This document shows positions 15,994 to 23,765 of a DNA stretch of 31,704 nucleotides, piece after piece (the first letter of the stretch is position 1; every line of letters starts with the position of its first letter). Source of the stretch: MGIIb-Q1 sp964342465. Its GTDB lineage: Archaea; Thermoplasmatota; Poseidoniia; Poseidoniales; Thalassarchaeaceae. The notes beneath the pieces are model-generated. The model was not told where the DNA came from. It did not search any database and saw only the letters and a program-made list of their open reading frames with translations. A program made the translations under genes and the position numbers. Location: contig CAYFFQ010000022.1 of NCBI GenBank assembly GCA_964342465.1, positions 1 to 31,704 on the forward strand, given 5' to 3'.

Positions 15994-17628
15994 ATGAAGT
16001 GGGAGGAACGTCTTTCTGTAGCGAGTCTGCTCTTCTTCGTCGGCATAGCCGTGGTGTGGACTCGTCAGAATCTCGAACACATGGAGCCCGTCCTCGCCGC
16101 CTCGACTCTCTTCTTCGAGTTGATCATCGGGGCGCTGTTCATAGTCATCATGCGCAATGTCATCGGCATCAAGACCTTCGGCGTTTTCGGCCCCGTCGTC
16201 GTAGCCCTCGGCCTGAAGACGAGCGGCCTGCTCTACGGCCTGCCGCTCTACATCGACCTCTTCATAGTCGGCATGTTGGTTTCGATGATAATTCATCCTC
16301 TAGCTCTGCCCGGCTCCTTCCGCGTAGCGGTGGTTCAGACCATCATCGCCATCACTCTCACGGTCTTCGAATTGGTCGGTGAAGTCTATCACCTGACGAC
16401 CTTCGAGATGGCGATCTTCTTCCCAGTCATTGTCCTCTCATGGTTGGCTGACCGTTATGTCGCGCAGGTGGTTGAGACGGGTTGGGTCGAGCCAACCAAA
16501 CAGTTGCTCGGGACGATTTTCGTGGTAATAACGGCACAGATCCTCATCATTCAGGACCGATTGGTCAATTTCGTTGCCCTCAATCCCGAAACTTGGTTGA
16601 TTGGCCTCATCATCCTTATTCTGATTGCTCGAAGCACCGGAATGAGACTGACCGAATTCGCTCGGTTCAAACTGGTCAGCAAGAATGACGGGCGAAGGAG
16701 CATACTCGGCATCAACAAGAGAAACCGTCACTTCGTGGCTAAATACAATCCATGGACTCTCTTCTCATTCACCTCCAAGGACGAGATGAAGAGAACCTTG
16801 ATGCAATTGGAGATTCCGACCCCACAGACATATACCATTATCAAGGATAGAAATGACTTGCGAATGGTCAAGAAGGTGGCGATGGAACATGATGATTTTG
16901 TCATCAAGCCTTCCAATGGATTCGGTGGCGAAGGAATCATCGTCCTGTCAAAGAAGGGCGGCGGAGGAACACCTATCTTTGAGGCGCGCAGCAGGGAGTG
17001 GTCCATCAGAGACCTTGAACGGCATGTGCTGTCGGTGCTGGACGGCCAGTACAGTGGGGGAAACAAGGATGTGGCGATTCTCGAAAGACGCATCGTTCCC
17101 GATGAGAGGCTTGCCCCCTACTGCTACGGCGGACTTCCCGACATTCGTCTTATCATACTGGAAGGATTTCCCGTCATGGCGATGTCTCGGCTACCGACCA
17201 AAAAATCGGACGGAGCGGCAAACCTCCACAAGGGAGCCATCGGCCTAGGACTATCGCTTCAGGATGGTTCCGCTCTGCAGGCGGTGTGGCAGGGACAGGT
17301 CATCACCCACCACCCAGACACCGGCGCCGACCTGTCCGAGTTCATCGTGCCACATTGGGATGATGTGCTGCGCCTTTCGCAGAGGGCTCAGGCGGCTTCC
17401 CGACTCGGTTACGTGGGGGCTGACATCGTCATGGACGAAATCTACGGCCCGATGATTCTTGAAGTCAACAAACGGCCCGGATTGGGTATTCAGAACACCA
17501 ATCAGCAAGGGCTACTAAAACGGTTGAAGTTTATTGAGAACAATATGTTGGAACATCGTTTCAAGAGCATGGATGAGAGAATCGCTGTCACAAAGTCATG
17601 GGACGGGCGGGGGTGGAAAAATGCGTGA
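15994..17628 (+). CDS. Membrane-anchored alpha-L-glutamate-ligase-like ATP-grasp enzyme (7TM-ATP-grasp fusion)
   Basis: Predicted ATP-dependent amide ligase fixed in the membrane, 544 residues. The first ~215 residues hold seven to eight transmembrane helices, including IGIKTFGVFGPVVVALGLKT, which resembles the membrane domain (7TM_transglut type) that bacteria fuse to inactive transglutaminases. Residues ~240-515 are a RimK-related ATP-grasp of the alpha-L-glutamate-ligase-like family. Seen are INKRNRHFVAKYNP, Lys305 in FVIKPSNGFGGEG, LPDIRLIILEGFPVMAMSRL, SDGAANLHKGAIG, HHPDTGADL, VPHWDDVL, and Glu490/Asn492 in MILEVNKRPGLGIQ, giving a complete ATP/Mg site. The family attaches amino acids to a carboxylate; the acceptor is unknown. 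It overlaps the transglutaminase gene by 8 nt and follows the secreted repeat protein by 9 nt. Confidence 0.88.
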   Translation: MKWEERLSVASLLFFVGIAVVWTRQNLEHMEPVLAASTLFFELIIGALFIVIMRNVIGIKTFGVFGPVVVALGLKTSGLLYGLPLYIDLFIVGMLVSMIIHPLALPGSFRVAVVQTIIAITLTVFELVGEVYHLTTFEMAIFFPVIVLSWLADRYVAQVVETGWVEPTKQLLGTIFVVITAQILIIQDRLVNFVALNPETWLIGLIILILIARSTGMRLTEFARFKLVSKNDGRRSILGINKRNRHFVAKYNPWTLFSFTSKDEMKRTLMQLEIPTPQTYTIIKDRNDLRMVKKVAMEHDDFVIKPSNGFGGEGIIVLSKKGGGGTPIFEARSREWSIRDLERHVLSVLDGQYSGGNKDVAILERRIVPDERLAPYCYGGLPDIRLIILEGFPVMAMSRLPTKKSDGAANLHKGAIGLGLSLQDGSALQAVWQGQVITHHPDTGADLSEFIVPHWDDVLRLSQRAQAASRLGYVGADIVMDEIYGPMILEVNKRPGLGIQNTNQQGLLKRLKFIENNMLEHRFKSMDERIAVTKSWDGRGWKNA

Positions 17629-18799
17629 GCAGAGAGAGAGGACTGCGCTCTTCCTCGCAATCCTGCTGGCAGTTACCTCGATGGCGGTATATCCGTTGGT
17701 GGTCGAGGCTCCCATCCGCGACCCTTGGCAGGTCACGACCACCGATTTCTCCATCAACATCACAGTCCAGAACATGGGGAACTTCCCGGCTCAGGATGTC
17801 CCGCTGAGGCTCGCCATTCCTTTGGATGACATGGTTGACCAAGAATTGGTCTCCTACTCCTTTTCAGAGACCCCTGAAAGAGAGAGCAATGACTCGCTCG
17901 GCAACAACTTCGTCCATTTCACCATCCCTCAGATAAATGCCACAGAAGAGCATCTGATCCAGATGAATGTGACCCTCCGCCACTGGTCGGTTGATTATGA
18001 CATTGAGCCTGAGATGGTCGGGGATTATCTCGGAGAGGAGGACATCTGGCTTGCCGAGTCCACATACATCAATGTCAATGACCCGATTGTTCAGGAGGTT
18101 GCAGACGAGATAGCAGCCGAAAGCGAGTGGGCTGCGGACATCGGATGGAACACCTACACATGGATAATCGACAACATCTACTATCAGCAGATAGCTGGTG
18201 AGAATGATGCCCGAACCACACTCGAAATAGGAGAAGGTGGGTCTGCGGAATTCGGAAACCTGTTCGTCGCCCTGATGCGGGCCAACAACATTCCTGCCCG
18301 TCGTCTCTCGGGTTGGGGTTCACACTTCGATGAGGGAGAGCAACTTCCCATCAACAGATTCAGCCACGGCTGGGCAGAGTTCTATCTGCCCGAAGTAGGC
18401 TGGCTGACTGCCGACCCGACATGGGGTATCACCAGCCGATTCGACAACTTCGGCAACAGCGATGACAACCATATTGTGATGACCCGTGGAGCAGGTGTGC
18501 ATTACATGTGGAGAGGGCCTTACTCCGCCCCATTCGGGGAGACAGACCTCGACACCGACTATGACCTGACGGTGATGCGAAAGGTGGAGGAGAACCAAGA
18601 CCCTGTAAGAACGACTCTCATCTCCATTCTGTTCATTATGCCGATCATCTTCGCCCTCTTCGTTCACTCTAGAATCCGCGGCCAGAGAAACGAAGTCAGC
18701 ATCAATCTGACCCGACCACCACTTCCGCTCAAGGAGGGCGGCCTGCCGAGCGATGCAGAGCAAAGCCGGTCTGGCCGGCCACCGAGGCCGCCGAATTGA
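17621..18799 (+). CDS. Transglutaminase-like protein with Ser replacing the catalytic Cys
   Basis: Extracellular, membrane-bound protein of 392 residues. A signal anchor (about 9-28) is followed by a beta-rich domain with several N-X-S/T sites. A transglutaminase-core domain (about 150-290), a transmembrane helix (331-350) and a Pro/Arg-rich cytoplasmic tail complete it. The nucleophile motif reads EGGSAEFGNLFVALMRANNI with Ser208 where the Cys should be. His249 (FSHGWAEFYLP) and Asp265 (TADPTWG) are kept. It therefore lacks standard transglutaminase chemistry and may bind a peptide or use Ser. The chosen ATG overlaps the ligase gene by 8 nt; the frame extends upstream to 17534 but lacks a signal peptide there. 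Bacterial ligase systems of this type also carry an inactive transglutaminase. The tail ends inside an 18-bp repeat. Confidence 0.85.
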   Translation: MREQRERTALFLAILLAVTSMAVYPLVVEAPIRDPWQVTTTDFSINITVQNMGNFPAQDVPLRLAIPLDDMVDQELVSYSFSETPERESNDSLGNNFVHFTIPQINATEEHLIQMNVTLRHWSVDYDIEPEMVGDYLGEEDIWLAESTYINVNDPIVQEVADEIAAESEWAADIGWNTYTWIIDNIYYQQIAGENDARTTLEIGEGGSAEFGNLFVALMRANNIPARRLSGWGSHFDEGEQLPINRFSHGWAEFYLPEVGWLTADPTWGITSRFDNFGNSDDNHIVMTRGAGVHYMWRGPYSAPFGETDLDTDYDLTVMRKVEENQDPVRTTLISILFIMPIIFALFVHSRIRGQRNEVSINLTRPPLPLKEGGLPSDAEQSRSGRPPRPPN

Positions 18800-18908
18800 C
18801 TGAAAACGCCGAATTGACAAAGGCCGCCGAATTGACTGAAAACGCCGAATTGACTGAAACCGCCGAATTGACAAAGGCCGCCTAATTGACAAAGGCCGCC
18901 TAATTGAG
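18790..18908. repeat. 18-bp tandem repeat, six full copies plus a partial one
   Basis: Units start at 18790, 18808, 18826, 18844, 18862, 18880 and 18898. There are two unit types, gccgaattgactgaaaac and gccgaattgacaaaggcc, with small changes (the last two begin gcctaattga). The stop codon of the transglutaminase-like gene lies in the first unit, and because 18 is a multiple of 3 every unit repeats an in-frame TGA. The minus strand is open through the array, but the VOC gene ends at 18943 and does not use it. It lies between convergent genes. Confidence 0.92.
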
Positions 18909-18942
18909 ATGAAGCCCACAGGACATAGGTTGTCTCCTTTGT

Positions 18943-19380
18943 TCACCCAGCCACAGTGTGGGCGACGCTGGTGAAGTCCGGCCGTCCACCATCCCATAGA
19001 ACCACCTCTATCTCCCAACCCGTAGGGTCCTTGAGATACCAGGCTGTGGAATGGGGGAATTTGAACGCACCCCCGTAGAGAAGGTGGAGCCCCTCCCGCT
19101 CTATCGTCTCCTCCCATTCTTCCCTATCAGTAATTTTGAGACCGAAGTGAGCGAGGTAATGGCGTCCCTCATCCTTCGCCTCGAACCTATCAATCACAAC
19201 CAGACCATCAACCTGATAGAGGCAAAGATTGGCGTCCCCTGAGGTGATGACCCCCCAAGGGCCATTCTCATCCACACCACGCTCGACGCACTCGAACCCG
19301 AAGATTCGGGAATACCACTCAACGCTCTCCTCGAAGTTCGCCACACTCATGTTGAGGTGGTCGAGACAGGTCACTCCCAT
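18943..19380 (-). CDS. VOC (glyoxalase/bleomycin-resistance/dioxygenase) superfamily protein
   Basis: Cytosolic metal-dependent enzyme or binding protein of 145 residues made of two beta-alpha-beta-beta-beta modules. Likely metal ligands are His8 in LDHLNMSV, the His of LAHFGLKI at the start of module two, and the Glu of DPTGWEIEVVLW near the end. The motif YLKDPTGWEIE is typical. The superfamily covers glyoxalase I, fosfomycin and bleomycin resistance and extradiol dioxygenases, and the sequence does not decide between them. It ends 34 nt from the 18-bp repeat and lies downstream of the methyltransferase gene on the same strand, with a 72-nt gap. The substrate is unknown. Confidence 0.85.
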   Translation of the reverse strand: MGVTCLDHLNMSVANFEESVEWYSRIFGFECVERGVDENGPWGVITSGDANLCLYQVDGLVVIDRFEAKDEGRHYLAHFGLKITDREEWEETIEREGLHLLYGGAFKFPHSTAWYLKDPTGWEIEVVLWDGGRPDFTSVAHTVAG

Positions 19381-19452
19381 GACTCCCTCACTGGAGCAGT
19401 GCTCTTCAAACCATGTTTGGGTTGTAGCAACATCAGAAGATGGCCGTGGGTC

Positions 19453-20118
19453 TCATATCCATCTCCTCACCCGTGAGAAATAGTCGCTGTAGGCGTCCCC
19501 GATAACCGCCTTCAGATATTCCTCTTCCGGTTTCACCACGAAGTAGTGAAGGAGTGGATAACCGATGCCGTGGAAGGTGATGAATATCCAGCCGGCGTTG
19601 GTGGCGAACGCTAGACCAGCGACCACCAACCCGATTGAAAGGTAGACCGGATTGCGGCTGAATCGGAAGGGGCCGGATTCTACAACAGAGGAAGTCGGCA
19701 CATTATGGCTGAACTGTTCATCGGCGCGGCTGAAGGCGCGACCGGCTGAAGCCATGAGCAGCAATCCGGCTGCCGCGAATGAGATTGCGATGGTCAGACG
19801 AACCACCGAATCGGAAAGAATGGGGAGTGGATAGGCGTAATTGGCCGCTAGGCCGGCCATCACCAGCACTAGAACTAGAATCGGTGGTTTGAATGGCAGC
19901 AGGTGGCCCATAGGAAATTGTTCCAATTGCGGCTTGGATAAATCCTCGCCGTCACTTCTCGGAGACTCATCACCTGCGGACACCTCGCCGTCACTTCTCG
20001 GAGACTCATCACCTGCGGACACCTCAGCGTCACTTCTCGGAGACTCATCACCTGCGGACACCTCGCCGTCACTTCTCGGAGACTCATCACCTGCGGACAC
20101 CTGATACTCACCTCTCAC
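19453..20118 (-). CDS. Isoprenylcysteine carboxyl methyltransferase-like membrane protein with repeat N-terminus
   Basis: Integral membrane, SAM-dependent methyltransferase of the ICMT/PEMT-like family; the acceptor is unknown. The conserved C-terminal half contains ESGPFRFSRNPVYLS and, later, KPEEEYLKAVIGDAYSDYFS before VRRW, with at least four hydrophobic segments between residues ~73 and 205. The first 58 residues are unusual: four 13-residue repeats of VSAGDESPRSDGE, acidic and hydrophilic. The GTG at 20118 is supported by a TATA-like attataa centred 31 nt upstream, fitting a leaderless mRNA that includes the repeats. If the repeats are not translated, the next start is the ATG at 19911 (residue 70), which gives a family-sized 152-residue protein. 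Confidence 0.78.
   Translation of the reverse strand: MRGEYQVSAGDESPRSDGEVSAGDESPRSDAEVSAGDESPRSDGEVSAGDESPRSDGEDLSKPQLEQFPMGHLLPFKPPILVLVLVMAGLAANYAYPLPILSDSVVRLTIAISFAAAGLLLMASAGRAFSRADEQFSHNVPTSSVVESGPFRFSRNPVYLSIGLVVAGLAFATNAGWIFITFHGIGYPLLHYFVVKPEEEYLKAVIGDAYSDYFSRVRRWI
19945..20100. repeat. 39-bp tandem repeat, four copies
   Basis: Four consecutive 39-bp units. Three are identical and one differs at two bases (Gly to Ala in the minus-strand frame). On the minus strand they encode 13-residue repeats at the N-terminus of the methyltransferase-like protein. The plus strand is also open across the array, so coding potential alone does not prove translation. Confidence 0.93.
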
Positions 20119-20145
20119 CGGTGTGGCCCCCTCGCTGATGGACGG

Positions 20146-20152
20146 TTATAAT
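20146..20152 (-). promoter_or_regulatory. TATA-like box for the methyltransferase-like gene
   Basis: The minus strand reads attataa, centred 31 nt upstream of the GTG at 20118. It supports that start and hence translation of the 13-residue repeats. Confidence 0.45.
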
Positions 20153-20175
20153 CCTGTTGGGGAAATGTTCACCTT

Positions 20176-21678
20176 TCATCGACCGGTGATGAGTTTGGTC
20201 AGGGTCCTCACATGAACTCCGGTGGCACCGTGGGGGGCGGTGGCATTGGATGATGTCCCCCAAGCCGTACCGGCGATATCGAGATGCGCCCACGGATACT
20301 GTTTCGCATCATCGCCCTCACCACTCTTGGGAACGAACTGTTTGAGGAATGCGGCGGCGGAATTTGAGCCACCATATTTTTCACCGAGATTCTTGACATC
20401 GGCTATCTTGCTCGACTTGATCTGTTTCTCAAAGGCTGGCAGGAGCGGCATCGGCCACGCCAACTCTCCAGACGAAGATGCCGCCTTCTCGATTCTGCCC
20501 CTCAGGCCATCATCATTCGACCATAATCCCGACGCCTCATGGCCGAGAGCTATTACACACGCTCCAGTCAGAGTTGCGAGGTCGATGATATACTCCGGGT
20601 CGAACTCACCCGCCTTCCACAAGCCGTCAGCAAGGACGAGGCGACCCTCGGCATCGGTGTTCAGCACCTCGATGGTCTTCCCCGAATAGGTGTCTATCAC
20701 ATCGCCGGGGCGGTAGGCTGTTGAACTCGGTGTATTCTCAGCCATACAGGAAATTCCCATCACATGTCCCTTGTGGCCGACACCATGTAGGGCGACAAAC
20801 AGTCCGAAGACCGTAGCTGAGCCGTGCATATCGAACTTCATCTCATCCATAGATGCACTCGGTTTGATGGAGATTCCACCTGTGTCGAAAGTTATTCCCT
20901 TGCCGACGATGACCGGACAGGGGCCATCCTTGGCCTTGCCATTCAACTCCCAGATGACCATACAGGGTCGGTGTTCACTCCCCTTGCCCACGTTGATGAG
21001 CCCACCCATGTTGTTCTTCACCAAGTCATCCCACTCTAGGACTTTGACTGAGAGGTTGCCCTTTCCCTTGGCGAACTCCTGAGCCCGTTTTGCGTACTCC
21101 ATTGGGTAGAGTCTGTTCGCCGGTTCATTGCCGAGGTCGCGGGCGGCATGAACTCCGGTGACGATGGCCGCCATTCGCTCAAGGTCGTCATTCAGGTATT
21201 CGATGTAGCGGTTGGACATCTGGAAATCAACGGAGTAGGGTGTGTCGTCCTCGTCGTCAGCGTCAGCATCCTTGGAGAGATATCTGTCAAACTTGTAATC
21301 GCTCAGCATCATCCCTTCTGCGAAGGCGAGCATCGTCTCTCTTTTCCAACCGAAGGTGAAGCGGACGGTCAGAGATTTTCCGTGCCTTTTGCCTAAATGC
21401 GCCAGAATGTTGGCTCCGCCATCTCGGGCTTGATTGGAGTCAAAGGCATCGCCTTTTCCCATGCCGAGGAGCACCACTTTCGTATTCTCCCCCCAGAGGG
21501 TGACCACTTCCCCTGACTTACCGTTGAAATCTTTGCTTTCGATTAATGATTTCGCCTGAGTTCTACTTGGCCGCCCAAGGCCCTGAAGTGCACGGTTTGG
21601 GGGTTTATCCACACCCTCGAAGAGAGGGAGGATGAGCGTTTTTCCAATCTTGCCAATGGCTGATACATTGTGTTCCAT
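20176..21678 (-). CDS. pepA: Leucyl aminopeptidase (peptidase family M17)
   Basis: Cytosolic hexameric di-zinc aminopeptidase releasing N-terminal residues from peptides, 500 residues. All active-site residues align with the family: Lys260 and Asp265 in IVGKGITFDTGG, Lys272, Asp283 in MKFDMHG, and Asp342, Glu344 and Arg346 in LNTDAEGRLVLADG. The positions are offset by a constant 10 from E. coli PepA as I recall it. The N-terminal domain is variable, as usual. An A/T-rich ttgaatag about 27 nt upstream of the ATG could be the promoter. With the secreted M14 enzyme next door it suggests a protein- and peptide-degrading lifestyle. Confidence 0.95.
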   Translation of the reverse strand: MEHNVSAIGKIGKTLILPLFEGVDKPPNRALQGLGRPSRTQAKSLIESKDFNGKSGEVVTLWGENTKVVLLGMGKGDAFDSNQARDGGANILAHLGKRHGKSLTVRFTFGWKRETMLAFAEGMMLSDYKFDRYLSKDADADDEDDTPYSVDFQMSNRYIEYLNDDLERMAAIVTGVHAARDLGNEPANRLYPMEYAKRAQEFAKGKGNLSVKVLEWDDLVKNNMGGLINVGKGSEHRPCMVIWELNGKAKDGPCPVIVGKGITFDTGGISIKPSASMDEMKFDMHGSATVFGLFVALHGVGHKGHVMGISCMAENTPSSTAYRPGDVIDTYSGKTIEVLNTDAEGRLVLADGLWKAGEFDPEYIIDLATLTGACVIALGHEASGLWSNDDGLRGRIEKAASSSGELAWPMPLLPAFEKQIKSSKIADVKNLGEKYGGSNSAAAFLKQFVPKSGEGDDAKQYPWAHLDIAGTAWGTSSNATAPHGATGVHVRTLTKLITGR

Positions 21679-21741
21679 AGGGCAGGGGATTGGGCCGGAC
21701 TATTCAAATGTGAGTATCAATAAATGTCCAGAAAATGATGA

Positions 21742-23112
21742 TTAGTCATCTTCTCCTTGACGATTATTTGGTAAAATCGTGGATTCACGGCGCTTTAACG
21801 CAACAGCCGCCCCAAATGCGGCACACAGGGTCAAGAGCATTCCCGCTGCGGGAATGAATCCACTGTCCTCGCCTTCTTCAACCGACACCACCTCATCCCA
21901 AAGCGGTTCATGGACCCATTGAGATGAATCGATGACCCTCTTCTGATAATGCAGTTCCCAACTTCCACCGGCCACCATCTCTAGGTCACCGCCGGCGAAG
22001 GTGATGGTGGATGTGTTCGTCGCGTTGACGCTGAAGTTTCCGGGCGAGTGCCACACTACCTCGCCGGTTGCATCCAAATAGTGGAGGGTCGCATTCTCAG
22101 TAGTCGCATGACCTCGGTTGGTGACTGCCAATTTCACCTCGTCACCACCCACCACCAGACTGCTGACATTCAGCCGAGCGCGCCAATACCACACATTGCT
22201 GATGAGGTAACGCATCACCTCCAATTCGACCGACAACCTGTCGGAAAGCGACTGCACGGTTCCCAACAGGAACTGCTCATCATCGGTCTCGAAGGTGAAG
22301 GTCGGGAAGCCCATCACCCCATAGCCATAATCGCGACTAGTCCCATGTGTCGGGTAAATCCCAGCGTTGGCATTGCGCACAGGCAGGTCGGCATCGATGG
22401 TTTCGTGAATGGTGTCAGCGATGTGGGTGAACATCTCCCAGTCGGAAGGCATCTCTCCGGTGAATCCCCAGGGATAGGCGAGAATCCATGTGCCGGTGTG
22501 CATCGTCACATAGAGGTCGGCGTCGGCGACATGGTCGCGCATGTATTCCGCATTGTTGCGAGTCTCAGCCTCCGAGAACGGCCCATCTCCCGATTGGGTC
22601 TCCTCTTCCGACCAGTGGTGGTCGTAGTTGCGATTGAGGTCGACCTGATTGATGTTCCATCTGGTATCAAGGTCGTTGCCATCAGCGTTGAGCATCACCA
22701 GAATATGCAGTTCGGTGTTCTGTAGAACCTCCATCACCTCTTCATCACCTTCATACCACCCTTCGATGTAGTATTCCGCCACCAGAAAAGCGAGTTCGGT
22801 GCCGAGGTGTTCGTTGCCGTGGTGTCCACCATCGATGTACACCTTCTCCTTGGGTGTGCCGTCTGACTTGTTTGCTCTGGACCAGTCGGTGATCTGCACA
22901 ACCCACATATCTCTGCCCAGTTCGGTGGTCCCAGCCGAGACGATTTGCGCCACCTCCTCGTAATTGTTATTCCACTGATTCAGGTCGTATGTCAGGGTCG
23001 CCCAAGAGTGGTACCAATGTTCCTGAACGATGTCCGGTTGCTGGGCGAGGGTCGGTGGTGCGGATGAAAGAGAGAGGATGGCGAGCACGATGAGGGTGAT
23101 GGCTCTCTTCAT
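21742..23112 (-). CDS. Secreted zinc carboxypeptidase (peptidase family M14) with C-terminal anchor
   Basis: Extracellular zinc exopeptidase that would trim C-terminal residues from peptides. From the chosen ATG it has 456 residues: a signal peptide (MKRAITLIVLAILSLSS, cut near TLAQ), the M14 catalytic domain, a beta-rich C-terminal domain and a membrane anchor. Zinc ligands are His/Glu of GGHHGNEH and the His of VTMHTG. NQVDLNRNYDHHW supplies the substrate-binding Asn-Arg, and the Glu of FTFETDDEQF is the likely catalytic base. The end, SGFIPAAGML, hydrophobic stretch, then KRRE, resembles an archaeosortase-type or simple transmembrane anchor. An ATG at 23127 would add five residues before the signal peptide. 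Confidence 0.92.
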   Translation of the reverse strand: MKRAITLIVLAILSLSSAPPTLAQQPDIVQEHWYHSWATLTYDLNQWNNNYEEVAQIVSAGTTELGRDMWVVQITDWSRANKSDGTPKEKVYIDGGHHGNEHLGTELAFLVAEYYIEGWYEGDEEVMEVLQNTELHILVMLNADGNDLDTRWNINQVDLNRNYDHHWSEEETQSGDGPFSEAETRNNAEYMRDHVADADLYVTMHTGTWILAYPWGFTGEMPSDWEMFTHIADTIHETIDADLPVRNANAGIYPTHGTSRDYGYGVMGFPTFTFETDDEQFLLGTVQSLSDRLSVELEVMRYLISNVWYWRARLNVSSLVVGGDEVKLAVTNRGHATTENATLHYLDATGEVVWHSPGNFSVNATNTSTITFAGGDLEMVAGGSWELHYQKRVIDSSQWVHEPLWDEVVSVEEGEDSGFIPAAGMLLTLCAAFGAAVALKRRESTILPNNRQGEDD

Positions 23113-23183
23113 CACGAAGTCGTACATCGCCGTTTGATTTGAGAGTTAGCATCCTTCAGAGATTGTCTCAGGTTGCCGGATTC

Positions 23184-23738
23184 TCACCATCGGTGCCGTC
23201 TGTCCTCGACATAGAGTTGCCTCAGGTCTTCCGGTGTGTCCTCTAACTCGGCGGCGAGGGCGGGGTCTGATTTGGCAATCTCCTCAATGGAGTCGTCGAC
23301 GAATTGTTTCACTTGCGATTCCACGAAACCTGCGGCGACTAGCATCGCCACGCCTGTAACCATCCCGCCACCACCGATGAAGAAGAGGTAACTCCCCACC
23401 CCGCCCGCTGTCAGAGTGCGAAAAATGTTTGAGAGGGCGCCTGACTCATAGTAGAGGGCACCACACCCGACGGCCCACACTAGAGTGCTGAGTTGAATAA
23501 GCAACAAGCCTTTGCGTGAAATCCGGTTTTTCATCGTTCCATCAGTGAGTGACTTCAGCATATCCAACTGTTTCTGGTCTTGGAGAGTGATTTCTCCACC
23601 CGCTGAGGGAGATTTTACCACTCCGAATTCGGATTCATCTGCGGGCGAGTTCATCTTCACCGCCTGTTTCCTGAGTGAGGGCTCCAACTCACGCATCGGT
23701 TCTGATTCGAAGTCATCGGCTCTCTCATCAAATACCAT
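23184..23738 (-). CDS. Small two-helix membrane protein, hypothetical
   Basis: I do not recognise a family. The 184 residues comprise a hydrophilic N-terminus of about 75 residues, two transmembrane helices (about 78-98 and 110-136, the latter Gly-rich with FFIGGGGMVTGVAMLV), and an acidic helical C-terminus containing EEIAKSDPALAAELEDTPED. A TATA-like gataatatgg lies at 23757-23766, about 25 nt upstream of the ATG, overlapping the end of the arginase-family gene. It is therefore likely transcribed on its own as well as possibly from upstream. Confidence 0.65.
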   Translation of the reverse strand: MVFDERADDFESEPMRELEPSLRKQAVKMNSPADESEFGVVKSPSAGGEITLQDQKQLDMLKSLTDGTMKNRISRKGLLLIQLSTLVWAVGCGALYYESGALSNIFRTLTAGGVGSYLFFIGGGGMVTGVAMLVAAGFVESQVKQFVDDSIEEIAKSDPALAAELEDTPEDLRQLYVEDRRHRW

Positions 23739-23765
23739 TGATGTGGGGTGACGTTCCCCATATTA

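Noticed and set aside
18320..19117. 265-codon minus-strand open frame with SIRRP-type repeats
   Set aside because: It is antisense to the transglutaminase-like gene and its repeats come from the 18-bp array. The VOC gene in another frame is clearly the real minus-strand gene there.
18790..20100. CRISPR-like arrays
   Set aside because: The 18- and 39-bp repeats are directly tandem with no unique spacers, and there are no cas genes in the window.
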